Part shown: positions 1-12,323 of the stretch, piece by piece
How positions within the stretch are numbered: position 1 is the first letter of the stretch
How the letters are laid out: each line of letters begins with the position of its first letter
Assembly: GCA_024529925.1 (NCBI GenBank)
Contig: JAFEUB010000909.1
Coordinates: 1,594,501 to 1,658,500 of the forward strand
Length of the DNA stretch: 64,000 bases
Direction of reading: 5' to 3'
Source: Ophthalmolycus amberensis
Taxonomy: Eukaryota; Chordata; Actinopteri; Perciformes; Zoarcidae
Position numbers and translations under genes: made by a program
The notes under the pieces: generated by a model
Database searches by the model: none
The model's input: the letters and a program-made list of their open reading frames with translations, nothing else
What the model was told of the DNA's origin: nothing

Positions 1-921
1 GGTCTGGGTAGGTTGGCCAGAAATAATTGGCTGTCAAGGATAGTCGAGGCACTGTTCTTTTTCACAGCCAGACCGAGGAACAATACAAGGACAGTGCAGG
101 GGACAACAGGAGGACAGGGTGGAGACAGAATGGCCTGTCGCCTTTGTTTCCATTAAAGCTCAACAAGAAGGCCTGCAGAGGGTGTGTGGGTCACTGCAGT
201 CCTGGCTAACTCTAAGTGGACGGAGGAGCGATCGAGGAGATATATTCCTGTTCTCTTGCAGTCACTCCCTGCAGTGTGAAATATACAACTGTCCTCTTAT
301 ATGAGCTGCAATTTTCCTGGATTCAAACAGGGTTTGGCTCGTAACACAGTGGGTGTTCCTGAGAATGAGGTCTGTCAGTGGGCACGGGTGAGGCCTGGAC
401 ATTCAGCTCACATCCACGGACGCTTCCACTTATCACACCCTCGGTGACAAATTCTACCTGCACCGTCACTGACATAATTAATTTTTGAGAGGCAAAGCTG
501 CAGCTTTCTATTTCACCGTAATCTGTAGGGGACAATGAAACTTGTGAAGCAGGAGTCTGTCAGCCACTGTGTGAAAAGATCCTTTTGGCACCTCACTGCA
601 AAGAACCCTCTGAGAAAAGTAGATATAGGGGTGTGAAGAACAGCTAGCAGTAAACAGGAACAATTCCTTGGCGTGCATCCTGATAGGTTTGCACAGACAT
701 ACACACACAAATGCTGGTATACCTATACAGCACAGAAGACAACACAGACGCATAATATGCACAAAATCCCCCTGTGCACTCACAGCGCACACACACAAAC
801 CCACAGCCTAATAAAATGTGGCAAAGGCTTAGCAACAAATAGGCTCTGAATTTCATATTCATGAATTCTAAGCCTATCAGCTCAGGCAACAAAGGCAATC
901 CTCTCTCCCTGACTCACTCAC
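1..921 (-). other. ttc28: TTC28 intron, partial (runs off left edge)
   Basis: Only the donor end of this intron is present (GTGAGTG adjoining position 922). I looked on the minus strand for the expected next coding segment, the last TPR and the linker to the CHAT region, and did not find it. The sequence is ordinary, moderately AT-rich intron with scattered short CA runs near 690-800. Short open frames on both strands have no recognisable similarity. Confidence 0.85.
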
Positions 922-1445
922 CTTCCTGCAGGTACATGACAGCCTGTGAGTAGTTTTGCAGTGCGTGGTGTGTTCTCCCCAGGCTGCCATAGGCCAGCGT
1001 CTTGGCAGCCAAGTCATTAGTCTGAGCCGCAACACTTAGGTGCTGTTCCTGGAACACGACTGCCCGCTCGTAGTTTCCAAGCGACTCGTAGGTTAGGCCC
1101 AAGTTCCCATAGGCGCGGGCCTGGCGTGCGGCGCTGCCTGCTTCCTCTGCAATCTCCAGGTCACTTTGGTGGCACCGCAGGGCTGTCTCATACTCTCCCA
1201 TAGATTGATATACAACGCCCAAACCGCAACTGGCATCACCCTCCAGAATTCTGTCCTGGGTGTCACGGGCAATGGCCAGCTGGCGCTCCAGACAGGAGAT
1301 AGCCTGCTCATAGTTTCCCAGCTGGCTGTGCAGTGCGCCCAGTTCACCATAGGCTTGAGCCTTGCTTCCACACTCCCCCAGCTCGTGAGCCACTACTAGC
1401 CGCTTCTCAAAACACACCAGCGACTGCTGTAGGTTTCCCATGGCC
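922..1445 (-). CDS. ttc28: TTC28 internal exon (3'-most exon in window; end of TPR array)
   Basis: This 524 bp exon has acceptor TTTACCTGCAG before GGCCATGG and donor TGCAGGAAG before GTGAGTG (phase 1). It completes the repeat cut by the phase-2 intron (the split codon AGG gives Arg, then AMGNLQQSLVCFEKR) and encodes four more units. These begin CGSKAQAYGELGALHSQLGN, RILEGDASCGLGVVYQSMGE, AARQARAYGNLGLTYESLGN and LAAKTLAYGSLGRTHHALQN, ending AVMYLQEG. In vertebrate TTC28 the chain continues with one or more further TPRs, then a CHAT-type domain and a long Ser/Pro-rich tail. None of these lies in positions 1-921, so they must be off the left edge. The visible open product is 975 codons plus one base. 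Confidence 0.95.
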
Positions 1446-2388
1446 CTGCAGGTAAAGACAGAAAACCAATGAGATTAGGAGTGAGATATGCAAGATAAGA
1501 AACCAACAAGGCAACCTCCAAGAAAATCTGTCATTGGCTTTTTCCATCTGTCAAAGGATCCATGCTTCCATACCCTTGTGTATGTGTCAATGGAGTGGCA
1601 TTCATTCCTTCTCTGCATTTTGTTTGCTTTCACAGCCTTCGAAAATACTTCATTTACATGCTCAGGCACACCAACAATTGCCGGATGTCGGTTCAAATGG
1701 AGTATTAAAAAGAATAAAAGCCTTAAGCTTAATTGAGGTTGTGTGATAACGCATGTGCTTGACTGAGAGCTGTTAGAAGACGAGAAGGGTGTGAGTGCGA
1801 TGTCTATTATTCCCCTCTGAACTCATGCATGGCTTATACTGCCATGTGTGATTGCTGTGGTGTCATGCTGAAGACGCACAATAAGAAGAAAATCATCTGC
1901 GAAATGAGGATTTCAGCAAGTCTTTCGTGTTTTATTTTGCAGTGTTGTCTCCTAGGATGCTATCGGCTCTTTGAAGCATCAGGAGAAATGGAAGGGAGAG
2001 GAGACACGAGATGTAAGAGGTTTGCCTCGAAATAACTGTGCTTCCCCTCAGTTTCAGACGTCTGCGTGCCAAAGCCTCTTTGCATACAGATAAGGCCAGG
2101 GCCACTAGGCTGCTGCTGAGACAGCGAGCACCAGGCTCGTATCCAAGCTCCAAGGTGTCTCTGAACTACGGTGGTCCTTTATAGTAAGCGCAAGGAGAAA
2201 AACAATATGCAAAGTAGGATTACTCTGAATATTAGTAATACCCAGTCAATACAATTATCCCCTGGCTGTTGTCTATTATACGACAACAGCTAGGGGATAT
2301 TGATTCTGGTGTGTTATACAAAGACTGAAAAGTTTTTCGAGCAATGTGAAATAGTCAATGTGAAACCTTTAATTTAAAGCAAACTCAC
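1446..2388 (-). other. ttc28: TTC28 intron, 943 bp
   Basis: This phase-2 intron is bounded by GTGAGTTT at its upper-coordinate end and TTTACCTGCAG at its lower-coordinate end. Its only structured content is the inverted repeat at 2256-2299, described separately. The rest is unremarkable single-copy-looking sequence. Confidence 0.92.
2256..2299. repeat. Short inverted repeat / hairpin in a TTC28 intron
   Basis: Arms at 2256-2273 and 2282-2299 are 18 bp each and complementary except for one position. That position reads as a G.U wobble if the plus strand is transcribed and an A.C mismatch in the TTC28 pre-mRNA. The loop is 8 nt (TATTATAC). The core of each arm is CTGTTGTC / GACAACAG next to a CCCC / GGGG block. 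At 44 nt it is shorter than a usual pre-miRNA. It could be a relic of a very small inverted-repeat transposon, or a pre-mRNA structure about 90 nt downstream of the 2389 donor. The function is unknown. Confidence 0.7.
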
Positions 2389-2933
2389 CTGTGTCCATTG
2401 CCTAAGCCTCTGTAGGCCTTCTCCTGGTCCTGCATACGGTTAAGGCTCTGTGCCACTGACAGATACTGGTCATAGTACTTGATGGCTTCCTCAAAGTCTC
2501 CCAGAGCCTCATAACAGTCTCCCAGGTTTCCATAGGCCCTGCCCCTGTCCATCAATGCCTCGTTGCCACTCAGCTGCTGTAAAGTGGCCAGCTGCTGCTC
2601 CAGGTAGCCAATAGCTTCCTCCATCACGCCTACATTCATTTTAGTGATGCCCATATTTCCGTACACCTGAGCCTCCACAACAGGATCCTTCAGCCTCCGA
2701 CCAAGCTCCAATTGCTCTTCGTAGCTCTTAAAGGCCATGGCGTACTTCCCCAGGGCCATGTAGACAGCTGCCAGGTGACCGTGGGCTTTGCACTCTCCTG
2801 GCATGTCGCCCAGCTCTTGATACACCTCCAGCTCCTGGGTGTGGTAGCCGAGAGCTTTGTCATATTTCTGCACAAGTCTGTAGGTGGCCCCGAGGGCGGC
2901 ATAGGCACAGGCCTCCATCCTACGCTCCTTAAC
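2389..2933 (-). CDS. ttc28: TTC28 internal exon (four and a half TPR units)
   Basis: This 545 bp exon has acceptor TGTTTCAG before GTTAAGG (phase 0) and donor GGACACAG before GTGAGT (phase 2). Its repeats start RRMEACAYAALGATY, MPGECKAHGHLAAVYMALGK, PVVEAQVYGNMGITK and LMDRGRAYGNLGDCYEALGD. A half repeat, MQDQEKAYRGLGNGHR, is completed by the next exon (AMGNLQQS). The third repeat is 43 residues rather than 40, because of a short insertion around LQQLSGNEALM. I recall the same insertion in mammalian TTC28, so it is an ancestral irregularity and not a local error. Only 144 bp of intron separates this exon from the 3078-3874 exon. Confidence 0.96.
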
Positions 2934-3077
2934 CTGAAACAAGATAGAATTTCATAATATCAGCATGAGGGCCGTGAGTGAGTGATATCAACATACATTT
3001 CACATGAAATTTCATATTTATATGATGAATTGTTCGAGTATATGTTATAGTACTACATTCATTGTGTGTGGGTGTAC
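2934..3077 (-). other. ttc28: TTC28 intron, 144 bp
   Basis: This is the shortest intron visible, in phase 0, from GTACACCC to TGTTTCAG. It is AT-rich with no repeats. It joins the two largest blocks of TPR units and is typical of minimal teleost introns. Confidence 0.93.
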
Positions 3078-3874
3078 CTGGTGAGCTAAGGCCAGCTGCT
3101 GCTCATAAAACTGAATGGCTCCAGTCACGTCTTTTTTACAGACAAATATGTCCCCGAGGTTCCCCAGTGCTCTGAAGCGAGCCTGTGCATTGTTTAGGGA
3201 TTGGGCCAACGACAGCAGGTATTTCTGACACTCCTCTGCCTTGGTGAAGTCTCCCAGGGCCTTGAATGCTAACCCGAGGTTACAGTATGCCTTGGCCTGA
3301 CTCAGTTTATCATGAAGGTCCTTGGCCAGAGCTAGATCCTGCTCATAGTACTTGACAGCATCCTGGTAGTTGCCCAGACAGTAGTGGGCATAACCCAGAT
3401 TGTGACAAACTTTCCCTTCGCTCTCCATGTCTTGGAGGTCCGGGGACAAGCGGAGGTACTGCTCATAGTAGGGCACGGCCTGAGGGAACTCTCCTCGAGA
3501 GCAGTGGAAGTTGCCGAGGTTGCCCAGAGCCCGCGCCTCGCTCTGGACATCTCTGAGTTCACGAGCGATGTTGAGGTGGTTCTGGTAATGCTGCAGAGCG
3601 TGATCATGGGCTCCCAGGGCTTGGTAGGCCACAGCCAGGTTTCCATGGGTGGAGGCCTGCGAGGCCCGGTCATTGACTTCCATGGAGATTTGCAGCTCCT
3701 GGCGGTGGTAGCGAACAGCCTGATCGAAGGCTCCCAGGGCATTGTAGGCATTACCCATGTTACCATAGGCCCGGCCCTGAGCAGCATAGTCATTCAGCTC
3801 CTGAGCAATGGCCAGGTGTGTTTTGTGGAGTTTCAGTGCAGTCTCATAATCCCCTTTCATCTGGTGGATTATGC
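3078..3874 (-). CDS. ttc28: TTC28 internal exon (largest in window, seven TPR units)
   Basis: This 797 bp exon runs from acceptor CTCTCCTCAG before GCATAATC to donor CACCAG before GTACACCC (phase 0). It completes the repeat begun in the previous exon (SSNLG joined to IIHQMKGDY) and then encodes six more units. These begin YAAQGRAYGNMGNAY, RASQASTHGNLAVAY, VQSEARALGNLGNFH, MESEGKVCHNLGYAH, KLSQAKAYCNLGLAF and AQARFRALGNLGDIF. The repeats are 40 residues, so the DNA carries a 120 bp periodicity. The last unit ends QQLALAHQ and joins VKERRMEA of the next exon. There is no in-frame stop. The track of overlapping antisense reading frames here is a by-product of the repeat composition. Confidence 0.96.
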
Positions 3875-4703
3875 CTGAGGAGAGAGGTGTGAGAGATAAA
3901 AGATGAAGTTAAAGACCCATTCGAGGGAAAATTGTAATAGCCAGCTCTTCATTTACAAAACAAGTAATTTGGTTGTTAAAATATGCTCTCTGCGCCATCT
4001 GTTCTCTGCTTACACAACACACTCTCCCACAGAATGATGGCCATTAAAACATAGTGCAATCAAACGGAGTTCTTATAACACCAAAATAGAATCTTTTCAC
4101 TGTCTAAGTTGTCTTTGATGATTGTGTCTTAGAGGGATTTTTTAACAAAATCAACAACTTTTCCACAGGGTTGGAAATGGTTATGAGAGAACAAGAAAGA
4201 AAGACAGAGGAAGTAAAAGTGGGGGAGAGTGTGAAGTGCTGATGGAAAGCTCAGCAAACAACTTAAGAAAAATGAGATAAGTGTGGAGAAACAATAAATA
4301 ATGGAGAACCCGGTGCATTGAGCGTATTATCTCTAATAAAATACCATCCTCTGAAAAATAATAGCTTTACCCCACAGCCAGGCAGCCATCTGGTGCGCAC
4401 ACACAAATGTGCACCCACACCCACATACACACCGAAGAGTAAAGAGACATCACAGCATATCTACCGTATCGCTCCTCCTTCCTCCCGAGACTCAATACTA
4501 ATTTCTGGGTCTGGGTCTCTCTTTCTGCATTGTCACCCAGCTTTAAATGAGAATAATAATATGAGAAAGAGGACAGGATGGCCGCAGGCTGTTGGATGGA
4601 GACAGAGAAACCAGCTGCAAGGCAAATAACTTAGTCCTTCATCCACCAGCCTGGCCATCATTGCTTTGCTGCATCAGCATGGAGAGTAATGGGCTACGAG
4701 GAC

Positions 4704-4718
4704 GGGGGGGGGGGGGGG
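4704..4718. repeat. Poly-G tract (G15)
   Basis: Fifteen consecutive G on the plus strand, within the 8.4 kb intron; C in the TTC28 transcript. This is a simple mononucleotide repeat whose length is likely unstable and subject to sequencing error. Confidence 0.95.
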
Positions 4719-5096
4719 TTCAGCCGCTGATGGGACACCAGGGATGGAAACGGCCTGAATGGGTGGGAACCAGAGTCGCAGAGGGGCTCTGTGGCTTGTG
4801 GTGAGTATGTGATGGTGCCGCCTGGATTAGTAACCGCCATGTGTGTTTTCCCATTTATTTCACACGAAACTTGCCACAGTTTGGACCTGAACACAGGCTA
4901 CATAAACAGAGGGACTAAAACTAAACTGTCGGCTCAAATGACTGCAGAAATGATACGATAGATGTGGCTATACATTCAGATGCTGGTTCAATTAAAACGC
5001 AGCACATAAGGCCAATGAGAGTGGAAAAAAACAGCTGTGGTGCCTCTACAGTATGAGCCACTGGGATGCAAATTGATTTGACAAATTACCAGGTAT

Positions 5097-5124
5097 CTAC
5101 CTACCTACCTACATACATACATAC
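5097..5124. repeat. (CTAC)n/(ATAC)n tetranucleotide repeat
   Basis: About three CTAC units pass into about four ATAC units. The run looks like one tetranucleotide array with a C-to-A change spread through its right half. Confidence 0.9.
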
Positions 5125-8100
5125 TTTTGTAGATTGGTGGACAAGGAAGAAATCCACAATTGTGAAAGCTGCATAATGAGTATTTCACTCTGAATGAAAT
5201 GAAGTCTAAATGAGAAGATTAGTTTTAAACTAAACCTGCTGAAATTGGGTGTCTGAAAATAAATCCAACAGCTTTTTCTGCAGACAGATTGGATTTTGCT
5301 GGGAAAACATTATCAAAGATGCCCATTTAATTCAGACCATGATTCTGCATGCAGCAACCACCTACAAAACACAGAGTAGAACAAGGAGAGAAGCAGCGCT
5401 GCCAAATAATACAGAAGTATTCAGAATACAAATCATACAGTGACTGGAATCCATGTGGTTCTTTGGACGATGTACAGTACAAATACAGCAAAACAGTCTT
5501 TTGCTTCAGCCCAGATAAATTAATGAGGCCTAAAACCTTTTGGATGTTCTACTGGCACAGACATTTCCTATACCTTGGACAAACCCCCCAGCTTTGCCAT
5601 TCTTGGGATCCTTTCGTAAGAGTATAAGCATGCTAAGATTCACAGCAGGCTAGTTGGAAGAGCACCGACAGCTCTTGCCACAAAGTCACTCCCAAGGTTA
5701 TTCTTTCCCCAACGGAGGCTGATCTTACTGAGGATATAATGCCTACTGATGTATTACCAGCAAACATGTTCCATGCTGCAGGCTAAAAATGGATCTGGGG
5801 CTCGGCGATGGACGGAGGGCTAGAAGAGACAGCCAGGAAAGAGGCTGGGGTGTATGGCGAGGTTTGAGGTGGGGCTTGGAAGATGCAGCCAAAATTGCCA
5901 TAAGCCTTAGGCTATGCCTGGAGCCACACTTGAGGAAAATATTTTCTGCCCTCTCCCAATACGGCAAGAGGATTATGGAACCCTCTTGGTATAGTATCCA
6001 GCTGGATAGTAAATAAAACCATCCCAAACATGCCAGTAAATATTGCTGAAACACACAAATTTGGAATTTGCACAGGTATTCTGGCCGAAGTTGTCCAAAT
6101 CAAAATTACCCCAATCAGATTCAATTTAAGTAAGTCTCAACATTATAAGTCTGTGGTGCGTACTAAATGCACTTGACTGGAAAATATTAAATAATATGGC
6201 TCAATTATTTCTCCTTTGTACACAGCTTGAGACGATGACTGTGAAAAACATTTAGTATAAGGCCCAATCCATCCAGAGCTCTCTCCATCCCCCCATAACC
6301 AAAGACATTAAAAGCATGGCAGTGTGCTGTCACTTTTCATTACACAGCTGGCTGTACATAGAGGGATATGCAGCAGTGATGACTTTGAGGGATGGTGTCT
6401 GGCTCTGAGTAAATCACTGTGTCATTCTTCCAGGGAGCTAGGAAAGGTCCCGAGCACTGCTGCATACAGTCAGCTAAGAGGATCTTTTACCAACAATGGT
6501 GCTGTTGCCATCGGGCTGGCGTGAAACTAGGAATAGAGTAGAGATGACCAGCCTGAGCCCAAAATAATGACCTGGGTGTGTTCCTCATTTATATTTTAGG
6601 TCAACATTATAATTTACATTCATGTTTGAGAAGTAAAGACCACAACAGGATGCTGGAATTGTGGTGTTTGGAGAAATGTTGATGCCTTTTCGGGTCTCAG
6701 CTCAAGGAGATTGTCATGTGTAAAATACCATAATAGGAAGTCTTCTTTGAAGGAAAATCCATTAAGACAGAGAAGTATTCACAATTTTCTTTTTTTTAAA
6801 CCATACAGTAGCTAGCATGTGTAGTTTAGTAGTTCTGAAAACCTGTTATAATTTGTAGATCATTTTGTCACTGTGAGAGTATTTACAAAGCTGCTTACAC
6901 AATGTGTTGTTAGTGCTAATGGATGCAATGAGACTGACAATCAAGGCTGTATCATGTTTTTATGTTTTAAAATGCAGAATGATTAATTTCTTTGAAAGTA
7001 ATGAAGTAAAAGAAGCTTGAAAAGATAAAGGTAGGACACCTTTCAGAATCTTATTTTTGAGTAGATCGTTTGTTTTTGCACTAATTTGCACGAGACTAGC
7101 AGAATCTTTTGTCACCATCGAGCAAAAAGAAAAAGGAAACACAAGATTGAAAAGGTTCCTATCAAGTATTTGCAACCTCCAAAGATATTATATGGATGAC
7201 TATATCATAATGTGGAGGATTACTTTCATATAGACTTCCAGTCCAATCATGTCTATGAAAATGAAAGGGTGAATGGAAGTCAACAGAATACTTTATAATA
7301 TGCTAAGTGTCTTCGTGCATGAGTTGTGAAATATACAATAGTGTGTGTTATGATCTGTGGGGGGAAGTAGTGAGCTGAGGCAGAACCTAGATTCTGCTGG
7401 GGGTTTGCAGGAGCAGGGAAGGAGAGGAGCTGGGAGTCTGGGCTTAAGGTAGCAAATCCTCACTCACAGATGCAGACATCTCCTATCGTCTGACTGACAG
7501 AGAGACAGGAAGCAGGAAGATAAAAAAGGACAGGGCACGGATGCGTGCTGCCTGGGTGGTCTGCCAAAAGAAACCACGTGTCCTCCAAGCACGAGCTGAG
7601 CTTCTCTCCGCTCCTTCGAAACCAACTGTCGCTGTACTGTCCACACGCATGACATCTGATTCCTCCAACCACATAATCCAACAATGTTCAGTCTCAATGT
7701 CTCCACTTTCTTTTTTGCACTGCACAATCGCCTCTCCATATAGGAACAGATCACATGCTAAATCTGCGGGTGTGCTTAATGCAGGGCACAGTTGCTTGAC
7801 GCAGCTCTTTTGTTTCACTTAATAGCTCTGCAATGAGTAGAATGAGTCTGCATACAGTGAGCTAAACATCAGTGTAAGCACAAACACGAGGGCCTCTAGT
7901 CCAGTTTCTGGCATGGTCCTGTGTGAGGAGATTGAAGGGGGCCATGCAAGGGGAGGCAGGGAGCGTCTGCTGCTTTTTCAACAAATAGAAATTTGGGGCC
8001 AGGCTGAAAAGATTTCTCCAGGACAGTAACACAACACTGGCATCCTAAAAATCCCACCAGCTCTTATCCAACCATTGTTCCCATCACCTCCTCTCTCCTT

Positions 8101-11100
8101 TTGAAGGCCTGCTAATATCTACTTAAGTATTTACCCGGTCATTACTGGAGTGTTGAAGATGTCACCGATCTCAGATAAAAGCACTTTTTTATGCATTTGT
8201 TAGGCTCTTTCCCTGTTTTCCCTCACAGCATTCTTTCAATCATCCTGTCTGGGCCATTAGGCCGGCTGAATTCCTCTGTAAAGTCAGCTCTCTCCTGCTC
8301 ACTTTCCTGGTCAGACTAATAATATACAATCAGTGCTGTTTCCAAAAGGCTTAGGTACAAAACTGAATAATCTCTATGCCTCAGTGCCCCAGGCAAGTCT
8401 GCTCTCTGTCTGTAGTTTGTCCCTGTGGGCAGTCTGAAATTTGTTTTGAAAAGGACTCTAAGTACTGGATTTATGTTCATGCAGCCATTGTTGTTGTTAT
8501 AATGATGATAATAATGATGATGCACTAGTGGTAAAAGCATCATGAGCAAGGATGTTTATCTCACCAACTAATTATTTGACGATTCTGCCTATTTAAATGC
8601 CCTTCACTTAAAAGGACATACTTTCACAATTATGAAGAGCTCTCAGGGTCAGTGTTGCTGTATTTCAACTGCCAACAAAACGCAGCCAACAGTATTAGAA
8701 ATACAAATCATAATGCTGAATCCACTGGTGTGTCGTTGTCACTGTCAGACATGTTGCAAAACCTGGTAATCAGATGTCTGGATAAGGCAGATTCCCACAA
8801 CTGATGTTCTGGAATGTAGATTCCAGTGCTCAATTCTCACATGACCCTAAAAGTAAGTGGAAGAAGCAGTAAGTGTGAACGGGGTTTAGCATAAAGGTCT
8901 GAAAATAATTACATACAGAAGTTATGTCCCGTTTTTTTTAGATACCGGTGATGAGATTTGAATACTGAGCATCGCTGTGCACATTGTCTGATTGTGTGTT
9001 GTCTTCTTCCTGTTGTTTTCCCTCTTTCTGTTGCTTTGTTTTTGTGAGCATCAGCAGAACGCATTCCCCGGGGGATGCCGGATAAAAGGAAAGGAAAAAA
9101 GCTTAATTAGGACTGTTACCTCCAGCCATTCTTGCTGATGGAGTCGACATTTCAAGTGACTTCTTTTAGACGTGGGGTCAAATGAGGAGGTGTGAATCGA
9201 GGACCAGTGAGCACAAGAGAGACCAGGCTAAAACACAAACGCTATCAAACTAACTCATTGAAAGTCTCTTTCAAGGGGAAGGCAAGGGAAAATAATACAA
9301 TTTAGATTCTGTTTCATGAATACCAGAAATGTGAGCTACATGGAAACCCACCACTTCAGTCCTCAGATATTAAATATTGCTGACTAGGGGGTAAGTTATC
9401 CAATTAATGAATAATAAATGGGGCTGGAATGCAACATTTCCATGTCCTTTATAGGTCAGAGTGTGCTGAGCCAGAGCTGCTGGTACCGCTGGGCATCATG
9501 GCTAGATATCACAGCATGATGATCTCTATACTGCTGTACCTCAGAGCCATGTCAGCTGCTGCTCCACCCACACTACACGCAACATTAACGACAAGCTGAG
9601 AGGGCACAATAAAAGTTTGTTCTTTCCTGTTTCTGCAACTTCTACTTCCCCATCTCTCGCACAGTGTTTCTTGCTTTTATCGCTGCTCGTTAATCTTCGC
9701 TCGATCATCTCGCCCCTATTTGTGCACTGCGTAAAGGCAGCATTTTTTGATGTCTGAAACAACATCCTGTTAGTTTTAGCACATATCTTATTGTGCGAAG
9801 CGGGCTTGCAGGCGTTGATGACGGAGGAACAATGCACACTCCGCTGCCGCAACCAAAAAAAACAACAACAACATTGGGGCAATTACAAACTGATGCTTCA
9901 CAACCTCCACTTCACTCTCTGTTATCTTCATTATTCAGCTCCTCTTGAATCAGCTATTAAAGGTAATTAAGCGATTCATCAAGTCAGTTTCAATTACTGG
10001 GAGCTTGACAGTTGCCGATTACAATCAGTAGGGGTGAGGGGAGAAAGTGAGAGAGGGAGCCTTCAAAAACTGAAAAAAGGAGAAGAGGAAATAGACAAGA
10101 AGTACCAACAGATGAGGCAGCAATGAGATGGTCAGGAAGCTTGTTCAGGTGTCAAGAGGTACTGTATCCACATGATGATGCAGCCTCCATGGCGCAACAG
10201 GCTTCACCGCTACCACCCACTCTTTTAGCTTATGCTCTGTCACCAGCCTGGAGGTCTTGACAGTGCATCAGCTCCACCATCATTACTCCATCAAGGACTG
10301 GAGGAACTGTAATGTAGCAGCTAATAATGAATAGTAGCCATCTTGCCTTGCAATCATAATGGCAATAACACCACAGAACACAAACCATTTGCTGCCTGAC
10401 ATACAGTCACTCGTTATAAAGCTCACACGTACTGTACTGTAGGATCATAAAATGTTCTCACTTAAAGCCTCTAATTTATGACAACCAGTTACCGGCTCAC
10501 TTTTAAAATCAGGTGCGTGTTGGTGCTAAGAGCACTCAAGGAGGTGCAACCATTAGGCTGGTCAAAGGACGACTTCAATTTATGTTTGGCTGATTAACCC
10601 CACTTTCTGCTTGCACACCTTTACACGTTAGGTTGAAGAATAACTCATCTGGGAGGAACTATTATGCCTCTTAGTTATCCATTAGAGTCAGGTTTACTAC
10701 TATCATGATGGCTATCATAAGTCACCCAGCGAAGGTTGTAAGTGCTGGACTAAATAAAGGAGAATTGACCATACCATTTATCTCATGGGGTTCTGAATAT
10801 CCAAAAGGTACACCTTTATCGTTACCGTTCCTTTCATCATCATATTCACACACTCCACAAGGTTAACAAGCTAATAATGTAATTCTAGCAAGATTTGGCT
10901 GTACGATATTGGATTGTAAAGGGTTCAATCATTACATTTTAAGTTTCAATCAAAAGACCTGATTGTATATATTTAATTTCCCCGTCTCATTTTTTATTGA
11001 TCTTTATACCACTTTTCATTTCAAGACATGATTAAGTCTAAGCCAGTGTGAAGGTGAGAGCAGAGCAGATTAATGTGAAGAGATTTCTCGTGAAAAATGA

Positions 11101-12323
11101 TACACATTTTTTATGGGGTTTATTTATACTCTGACAGTGTACGTTACACTGTTGGCATCCTATCACCACATAACTTCCCGGGCTCGCAAATTACTGTTGG
11201 CTCTAAGATGCATCATCTTCTGTCCTGGCTACCAAGAAGGCTTGCACTCCACTACCTTATGCTCACATAATCTACTGGGTACCATTCACTGTGGAACATA
11301 ATGCAACCATTAAATACGGTTTATAAAAACAACTTTACATAAAATAGTGATGATTATACAGTAACATACTGCCGGCCTATGCCTAAAAGTAACAAAAACA
11401 CTCAGGTCTCACTAACCATGAATATCATTGAAAACAACAGTGAGCAAACAGCCCATTTAAATGAAGACAAACAAAGAACTGTAGCCAGCAGTACAGTCAA
11501 AACACCATAGCAGGAAATGGAAGCCGTCATACTGTATCCTCGGTACAACAAAACAGAAGCCAGAAACCCTTTAACTCTCTGTCTGTTTTTATTCCCATAG
11601 GTCAAATGAAGCAAAAATAACTCTAGCTAAACACTTACCTACTTCCAGGCTGCAAGATATCTTACTATCCAACTACCCGGTGTTTAAAATACAGATTTAT
11701 CACAAGCTGCTGGACACTAATCTGTACATTGTCCTCAAACGGATCTGTGAGAAATCTCAAAGGACAACATACTTTCACTAGATACTGTACATGCTCTGAG
11801 TGGATTTCCATTAAAAGGGGATGAGATAACACCCAGATGTGTGTAAAATGGGATGGCAATATTTTGGGGGATCCCTCTAATCAATTCTAAGGAGAACTCT
11901 AATACTGATTGAGCCATGTGTCCCTGGGAGATTCACTCCAGTGATCAATACCCATGCATTACAATAGACTCCAACCAAAGAAAGGCAAAATTGTCAGCAG
12001 TTGAAATTGGCTTAACTTTTGCCACAACACAAAGTATAATCCACTGTGGAGTGTATTGGTGTCTAAAAAAAAAATATGAATGTATTACTCTAACTGGACG
12101 TCCTTGAATTCATCACCTAAATCAAACTCACCTTATACCAATCCATTAATTTGACTGTTGTTTCTACCACAGACACATTTAAAATATATTTTGAATTAAG
12201 ATCTATGATTTAGCTTCCTACTAGCAGATATTACTTCCCAACATTTGAGCTCATGATAGTGATATATTCAGATGACAGTATGTTAAACTCTCTCATAAAT
12301 CTTTTTGTATTTTGCATACATAC

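Larger units (their letters stand above)
3875..12323 (-). other. ttc28: TTC28 intron, 8.4 kb
   Basis: This phase-1 intron runs from GTATGTATG (upper-coordinate end) to CTCTCCTCAG. It contains a G15 tract at 4704-4718 and a (CTAC)n(ATAC)n run near 5097-5124, but no coding exon that I can support. Around 7480-7820 several overlapping frames stay open on both strands, with no recognisable protein. A weak resemblance to teleost repeat sequence occurs near 10895-10960. Otherwise I see only unassigned AT-rich intron sequence. Confidence 0.88.

Noticed and set aside
3332..3793. 153-codon minus-strand frame
   Set aside because: An out-of-frame shadow of the TTC28 exon with Met/Thr/Ser/Arg-biased composition; the in-frame reading is clearly TPR.
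3384..3878. 164-codon plus-strand frame
   Set aside because: It is the exact antisense of the TPR-encoding exon 3078-3874, where the 120-bp repeat composition keeps the opposite strand open. It has no independent similarity or start context.
7483..7818. Overlapping open frames on both strands
   Set aside because: Three minus-strand frames and one plus-strand frame overlap with no recognisable protein, so no single frame is favoured. Treated as chance.
10895..10960. Sequence resembling a teleost repeat (GCTGTACGATATTGG and CAATCAAAAG words)
   Set aside because: Similarity by memory is too short and the ends cannot be placed.
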